Made by a program: the position numbers and the translations under genes. This document shows positions 33,213-64,000 of a DNA stretch of 64,000 nt, in pieces. Source of the DNA: Salminus brasiliensis (lineage: Eukaryota; Chordata; Actinopteri; Characiformes; Bryconidae); contig NC_132901.1 of the NCBI RefSeq assembly GCF_030463535.1, positions 3,553,640 to 3,617,639 of the forward strand. Reading direction: 5' to 3'. The notes beneath the pieces are model-generated. The model had not been told where the DNA came from and searched no databases. It saw only the letters and a program-made list of their open reading frames with translations. Positions within the stretch are counted from its first letter, which is position 1. Each line of letters opens with the position of its first letter.

Positions 33213-33311
33213 TTGCACATCTGTCTCAGCAATAGATGCAACTTAAAGTAGCTGCATTGCAAGTAATGCATTCATTAGAAGGGGTGTCCACAAACTTTTG
33301 GACATATAGTG
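32762..33311. mobile_element. TA-type MITE (CACTATATG family), most complete copy
   Basis: Left end 'ATATATGGACAAAAGTATTG' then 'GGACACCTGCTCATTCATTG'; right end 'GGTGTCCACAAACTTTTGGA' then 'CATATAGTG'. The interior has all family landmarks: the hexamer-rich 'CACCACTCCACCTCATCATT', 'CAGTTCTTTCACTGCTCCAC', 'GGGGGGCTTTATACCCCTCT' and 'GTACTTTTCTACAGGGACTA'. A (GT)n tract lies inside (33178-33210). It has no coding capacity. Confidence 0.85.
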
Positions 33312-33381
33312 ATGAGAATATGATGAAGTGATATAAGTGAATCACGACAACACTGAGTCAATCATTAACCCTCTAATGCTT

Positions 33382-33437
33382 AACCCTCCTGGTGTGTGTG
33401 TGTGTGCGTGCGTGCGTGTGTGTGTGTGTGTGTGTTT
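33382..33437. repeat. (GT)n with GC interruptions
   Basis: Simple GT/GCGT tract. Confidence 0.93.
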
Positions 33438-33795
33438 GCAGATCTAACACAGCCTCTCGCTTCACTTCATGCATGTGCTGTTTGATGACGTCAAGCCAAG
33501 CGTTTTTAATGGAGCCTAAAACAATCAATACCCACAGCGCTGCTCTCCTGGAGGCTCTGAGAGGTCAGCCAGCAGCTCCTCATCGACCTCCTCCAGTAGA
33601 GTCAGCTCACCTCAGAGACAGAGGCAGCACTAAAAGCTCAGCTCAGGAAAAGTTCAGCTCTTAGTGAGGTCTGCACTTCTCCCAACACCGCAGCTTCCCA
33701 ACTCAACACCATGCAACTACAGTACCCACAATTCACTGCAGGAGCAGCAGCCCAGACATGGCAGAGAGTGTATTCATCCTGGATAGACCCTCTTT

Positions 33796-35430
33796 TCATA
33801 GTGGATACTGAATAATTCATAGAGGATACTGAATGATTCATAATGGATTCTGAATAATATAGCATATACTGAATGATTCATAGCGGATACGGAATATTTT
33901 AAAGTACATTCTGAATAATCTATAGTACATACTGACTGATTCATAGTGAATATCAAATAAATCATAGTGGATACTAAATGATTCATAGTGGATACTGAAT
34001 ATTTTAAAAAGTACAACCTGACTGATTCATAGTGGATATGAAATAATTCATAGTGGATACTGAATGATTCATAGTGGATTCTAAATGATTCATAGTGAAT
34101 ACTGAATATTTTAAAGTACATCCTGATTAATCTATAGTACATACTGACTGATTCATAGTGGATATTGAATAATTCCTAGCAGATACTGAATGAATCACAT
34201 TGGATACTGAATATTTTAAAGTACATCCTGAATAATCTATAGTACATACTGACTGATTCATAGTGAATATCAAATAATTCATAGTGGATATTGAATAATT
34301 CCTAGCAGATACTGACTGATTCATAGTGGATACTGAATATTTTAAAATACATACTGAATAGTGTATAGTACATACTGACTGATTCATAGTGGATATCAAA
34401 TAATTCATAGTGGGTACTGAATGATTCATAGTTGATTCTGAATAATTACTAGTGGATACTGAATAATTTATAGTGAATACTAAATGTTTCATAGTAGATA
34501 CTGAATAATTCCTAGTATATTCTGAATAATTCATAGTAGATACTGAATGATTCATAGTGAATACTGAATAATTACTAGTAGATACTGAACAATTCATAGT
34601 GAATACTGAATAATTCATAGTGGATACTGAATAATTCATAGTGAACACTGAATAATTACTAGTGAATACTGAATAATTCATAGTAGATACTGAATAATTA
34701 CTAGTAGATACTGAATAATTCATAGTGAATACTGAATAATTCATAGTGAATACTGAATAATTCATAGTAGATACTGAACAATTCATAGTGAATACTGAAT
34801 AATTACTAGTAGATACTAAACAATTACTAGTAGATACTAAACAATTCATAGTGAATACTGAATAATTCATAGTGAATACTGAATAATTCATAGTAGATAC
34901 TGAATAATTACTAGTAGATACTGAATAATTCATAGTGAATACTGAATAATTCATAGTAGATACTGAATAATTCATAGTAGATACTGAATAATTCATAGTG
35001 GATACTGAATAATTCATAGTGAATACTGAATAATTCATAGTAGATACTGAATAATTCATAGTGAATACTGAATAATTCATAGTAGATACTGAATAATTCA
35101 TAGTGAATACTGAATAATTCATAGTGGACACTGAATAATTCATAGTGGACACTGAATAATTCATAGTGGATACTGAATAATTCATATTGAATACTGAATA
35201 ATTCATAGTAGATACTGAATAATTCATAGTGAATACTGAATAATTCATAGTAGATACTGAATAATTCATAGTGAATACTGAATAATTCATAGTAGATACT
35301 GAATAATTCATAGTAAATACTGAATAATTCATAGTGGACACTGAATAATTCATAGTGGATACTGAATAATTCATAGTGGACACTGAATAATTCATAGTGG
35401 ACACTGAATAATTCATAGTGGATACTGAAT
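33796..35430. repeat. 21-bp minisatellite, about 1.6 kb
   Basis: The unit 'ATTCATAGTGGATACTGAAT' plus A repeats about 78 times. Copies right of about 34600 are nearly identical; those on the left are more diverged and include 'ATTTTAAAGTACAT' and 'CTATAGTACATACTGACTGA' variants. Because 21 is a multiple of three, the minus strand stays open for 429 codons (MNYSVST heptads); I do not regard this as a gene. Each unit has 'TGAATAATTCA', an 11-bp near-palindrome. The array ends about 340 bp before the chrna6 start codon. Confidence 0.97.
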
Positions 35431-35519
35431 GACTTGTCCGGTGTGTTTCGGATCATCGTCTGAATGAAGGTGCCCAAACTTGTGCACGTGCTGCTTGTTT
35501 ATCCTCTACACTCTTCTAC

Positions 35520-35772
35520 TGCTGCCGCTTTTACATCAACACGCTTTCCGCGCGCCGTTTAAGACCCACGTCCGTGTGCGGTGGGCGGGGCCAAACCCCC
35601 CCTCCCCTCGCGCGCCCTGAGCGCGCGCTCACAGCCCGGGATCCCGTCTCCTTTCCGCCGCTTCTCTCCTTCTGCCTCTGTGTTTTCCCTCCCGTGTCCT
35701 CCTCCTCCTCCTCCTCTTCCTCTTCTTCTTCACCTCCATTCTTCTTTACTTTGCTCGCTCGTGGAGAGACGG
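35520..35772 (+). promoter_or_regulatory. chrna6: CpG-rich promoter and 5' UTR of chrna6
   Basis: CpG density rises sharply ('CGCGCGCCGTTTAAGACC', 'CGCGCGCCCTGAGCGCGC'). 'GTGGGCGGGGCC' at about 35580-35591 is a GC-box. A (CCT)n/(TTC)n-rich stretch precedes the start codon. No TATA box is seen. The transcription start is inferred. Confidence 0.55.
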
Positions 35773-62429
<26,657 letters not shown>

Positions 62430-64000
62430 GTACGGACAGCCTCACTTTTCATACCTTTTTTACATAAATATACACAATTTCAACCTATGCAACTCAGTTT
62501 TGCTTCGACATAAATCCAAAAGGGTTCTCCGACTCAGCAATAGTGGAACCCTCTTTGTTTCTATAGGACCAAAAGGTTCTTTAAATACCCACCAGCAAAA
62601 AGCCTCCCATCATATCAAATATAAAATAACCATTTAAGCAATCAAAGAACCATTTCCTCATTCAGGTGTTTCTTTGATGTCTAATGGTTCTTTACAGAAC
62701 CAATTAATTTACTAAAGAACTCCTGAAGTACCCCTTAAATTTTTCCTTCCAATCCGGTACTGTTAACCCAATTAACCCACCTGTTCTTAGCTCCCTCCCC
62801 AGCACTAGGAGGGTAAGGACCTAACACATGTCTCCTCCAATACATGCACAGCTGGCCACAGCTTCGCCTCTTTCCGAATTGCTGTTGATTGGCGGGAAGC
62901 TGACACGCTCAAAGTGCCAGGTCGCTAATTCCGACCCACACCAGCTGGCCAACATCGCTTTAAGAGTGATTAGTGGGGAGGACGCCATCTCACCCACCCG
63001 GAGAGAGCACGGCCGATTGTGCACTCTCAGACTCCGGCTGCCGATGGCTAAGGGGCATGGATTGGCATTGGAACTTGCAACCCCCACAGTTAGACAGCCG
63101 ATCAGAGGCCTGAAGAACCCCATTTTTTAAGAGTGTAGATTGTCTTGGATATTTTAGTTAATGTTGAACATGTTTTGACAAAGAAAGGACATTATGGAAT
63201 GACAGCTGTTACACTGTAATTGTCTATGTATAGACGTTTCTTAGTCCTATAAGAAAGTACTGAAGGTCGTGTTCCCATTTTACAATCATCTACCGCAGTT
63301 TTCAGCATCCTGGACACATCTCCCATGTCTTATGATTGCTCTTCATCATCGTAATCATTGCTAATCAGTTATATTAAAGAAATCAAGCGCTGATTCCAAA
63401 GAGTTGAATGGTAGTGCATCTATGAATGGCCTGTATTGGCCTGTATGAGTGTTTAATATAATGCTAATATGCTAATCTCTTATTTATGTTACCTAGTTTG
63501 ACGAATGCCATCACAGAGCCTCATCGTTTTCCCACAACCTGGCTTAGTTCACGTTGCCGTGTACAGCTTAAGCCTAACAAGTCCGATCACCATGATGCCT
63601 ACAGTGTCACAGGCTTTAGCACTGTAATATCCTCGTTAGCATAAATGATGACTCACAGCTCCAAATCTAGCATGAGTTCGCAGAACAACAGCGCTCTGCA
63701 GAATGGGAGCGTTTAGAGAGGAGCTTTTTATCTAAAAATACAGCCTTTAAGTCCCTCTGTGGAGGATCAGGACTTTGATATGGAAAAGTCTACACGGTTC
63801 TTTCTCAGGCTCGCTCCCTCTCCTTCCCTGCCTCGTCACCGAGGCCGTATCTTGGGGACAGATGACATTAGCATTGTAATGCTCCATAGATTCGGGTCTT
63901 AGCTCTTCGTGGCACGACGATTACGGAATATCGCGCTAATCCTCATTCCGCTGTGCTAATAGTCCACCTTCATTTACTTTCTCTCGCCGTTTCGCGCCTC
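62430..64000 (+). other. chrna6: chrna6 intron 5, open to the right edge
   Basis: No M4 exon ([13 protein letters not shown]) found up to 64000. It contains 'AAAGAACCATT'-type repeated words (62560-62720) and the SINE-like repeat. The stretch 63130-64000 shows nothing I can classify. Confidence 0.75.
62750..63125 (-). mobile_element. SINE-like dispersed repeat
   Basis: On the minus strand it starts near 'CGGCTGTCTAACTGTGGGGG' and 'TTGCAAGTTCCAATGCC', a degraded tRNA-like head, followed by the body 'GAGATGGCGTCCTCCCCACT' and 'AAAGCGATGTTGGCCAGCTG'. A fragment of the same body is at 1510-1610. The tRNA origin is inference. Confidence 0.5.

Noticed and set aside
34127..35416. 429-codon minus-strand ORF of MNYSVST heptads
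   Set aside because: It is the translation of a 21-bp tandem repeat; length divisible by three keeps frames open. No start context, splice sites or non-repeat coding flank.
62430..64000. M4 exon of chrna6
   Set aside because: I looked for the 'DDWKYVAMV' coding signal with an acceptor and did not find it; the exon is probably beyond the window.

Overview
This is vertebrate, and most likely teleost, genomic DNA. Protein-coding sequence is a small fraction of the window. It is split into short exons with GT/AG introns, buried in Tc1/mariner remnants, L2-type LINE 3' ends, microsatellites and minisatellites. The repeat types (Tc1 families with 'TGATCAGCCATAACATTAAA' ends, L2 tails ending 'GTAAGTCGCTCTGGATAAGA') are typical of ray-finned fish. 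I cannot name the species from sequence alone; a characiform or other otophysan fish is my guess.

Two neuronal nicotinic acetylcholine receptor subunit genes lie head to tail on the + strand. The first (about 5.4-14.4 kb) is a non-alpha (beta) subunit of the CHRNB2/CHRNB4/CHRNB5 group. Its signal-peptide exon is not found and probably lies left of the window, but the rest is present: exons at 5389-5534, 5670-5714, 6625-6734, 9423-10362 and 12565-12711, with a possible alternative tiny last exon at 12830-12845. The second (about 35.6 kb to beyond the window) is an alpha subunit closest to CHRNA6: signal-peptide exon 35773-35842, then a 17.2-kb intron, then exons 53049-53188, 54841-54885, 61044-61153 and 61355-62429. 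Its last exon (fourth membrane segment) is past the right edge. All exon phases join correctly. An alpha and a beta subunit next to each other fits co-assembly into one pentameric acetylcholine-gated cation channel.

Layout. 1-5.4 kb: upstream of the beta gene, with a Tc1 transposase remnant and a G25 tract flanked by an inverted repeat. 5.4-14.4 kb: beta gene, introns carrying Tc1 and MITE insertions. 14.4-33.8 kb: intergenic, with a hAT-like repeat, a 1.2-kb pyrimidine tract, several Tc1 and MITE copies, an L2 fragment, a solo LTR and 48-bp tandem repeats. 33.8-35.43 kb: a 21-bp minisatellite ending about 340 bp before the chrna6 start codon, followed by a CpG-rich promoter-like segment. 35.84-53.05 kb: chrna6 intron 1, which is mostly tandem repeats (GA minisatellite, about 35-bp minisatellite in two blocks, 3.6-kb 18-bp higher-order array). 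53-62.4 kb: remaining chrna6 exons; intron 3 holds a Tc1 element split by an L2 insertion with a visible target-site duplication. 62.4-64 kb: last visible intron with a SINE-like repeat.

No bacterial, phage, CRISPR or novel defence-type system is present. The long ORFs in the tandem arrays (33.8-35.4 kb and 43.2-46.8 kb) follow from repeat units whose length is a multiple of three.
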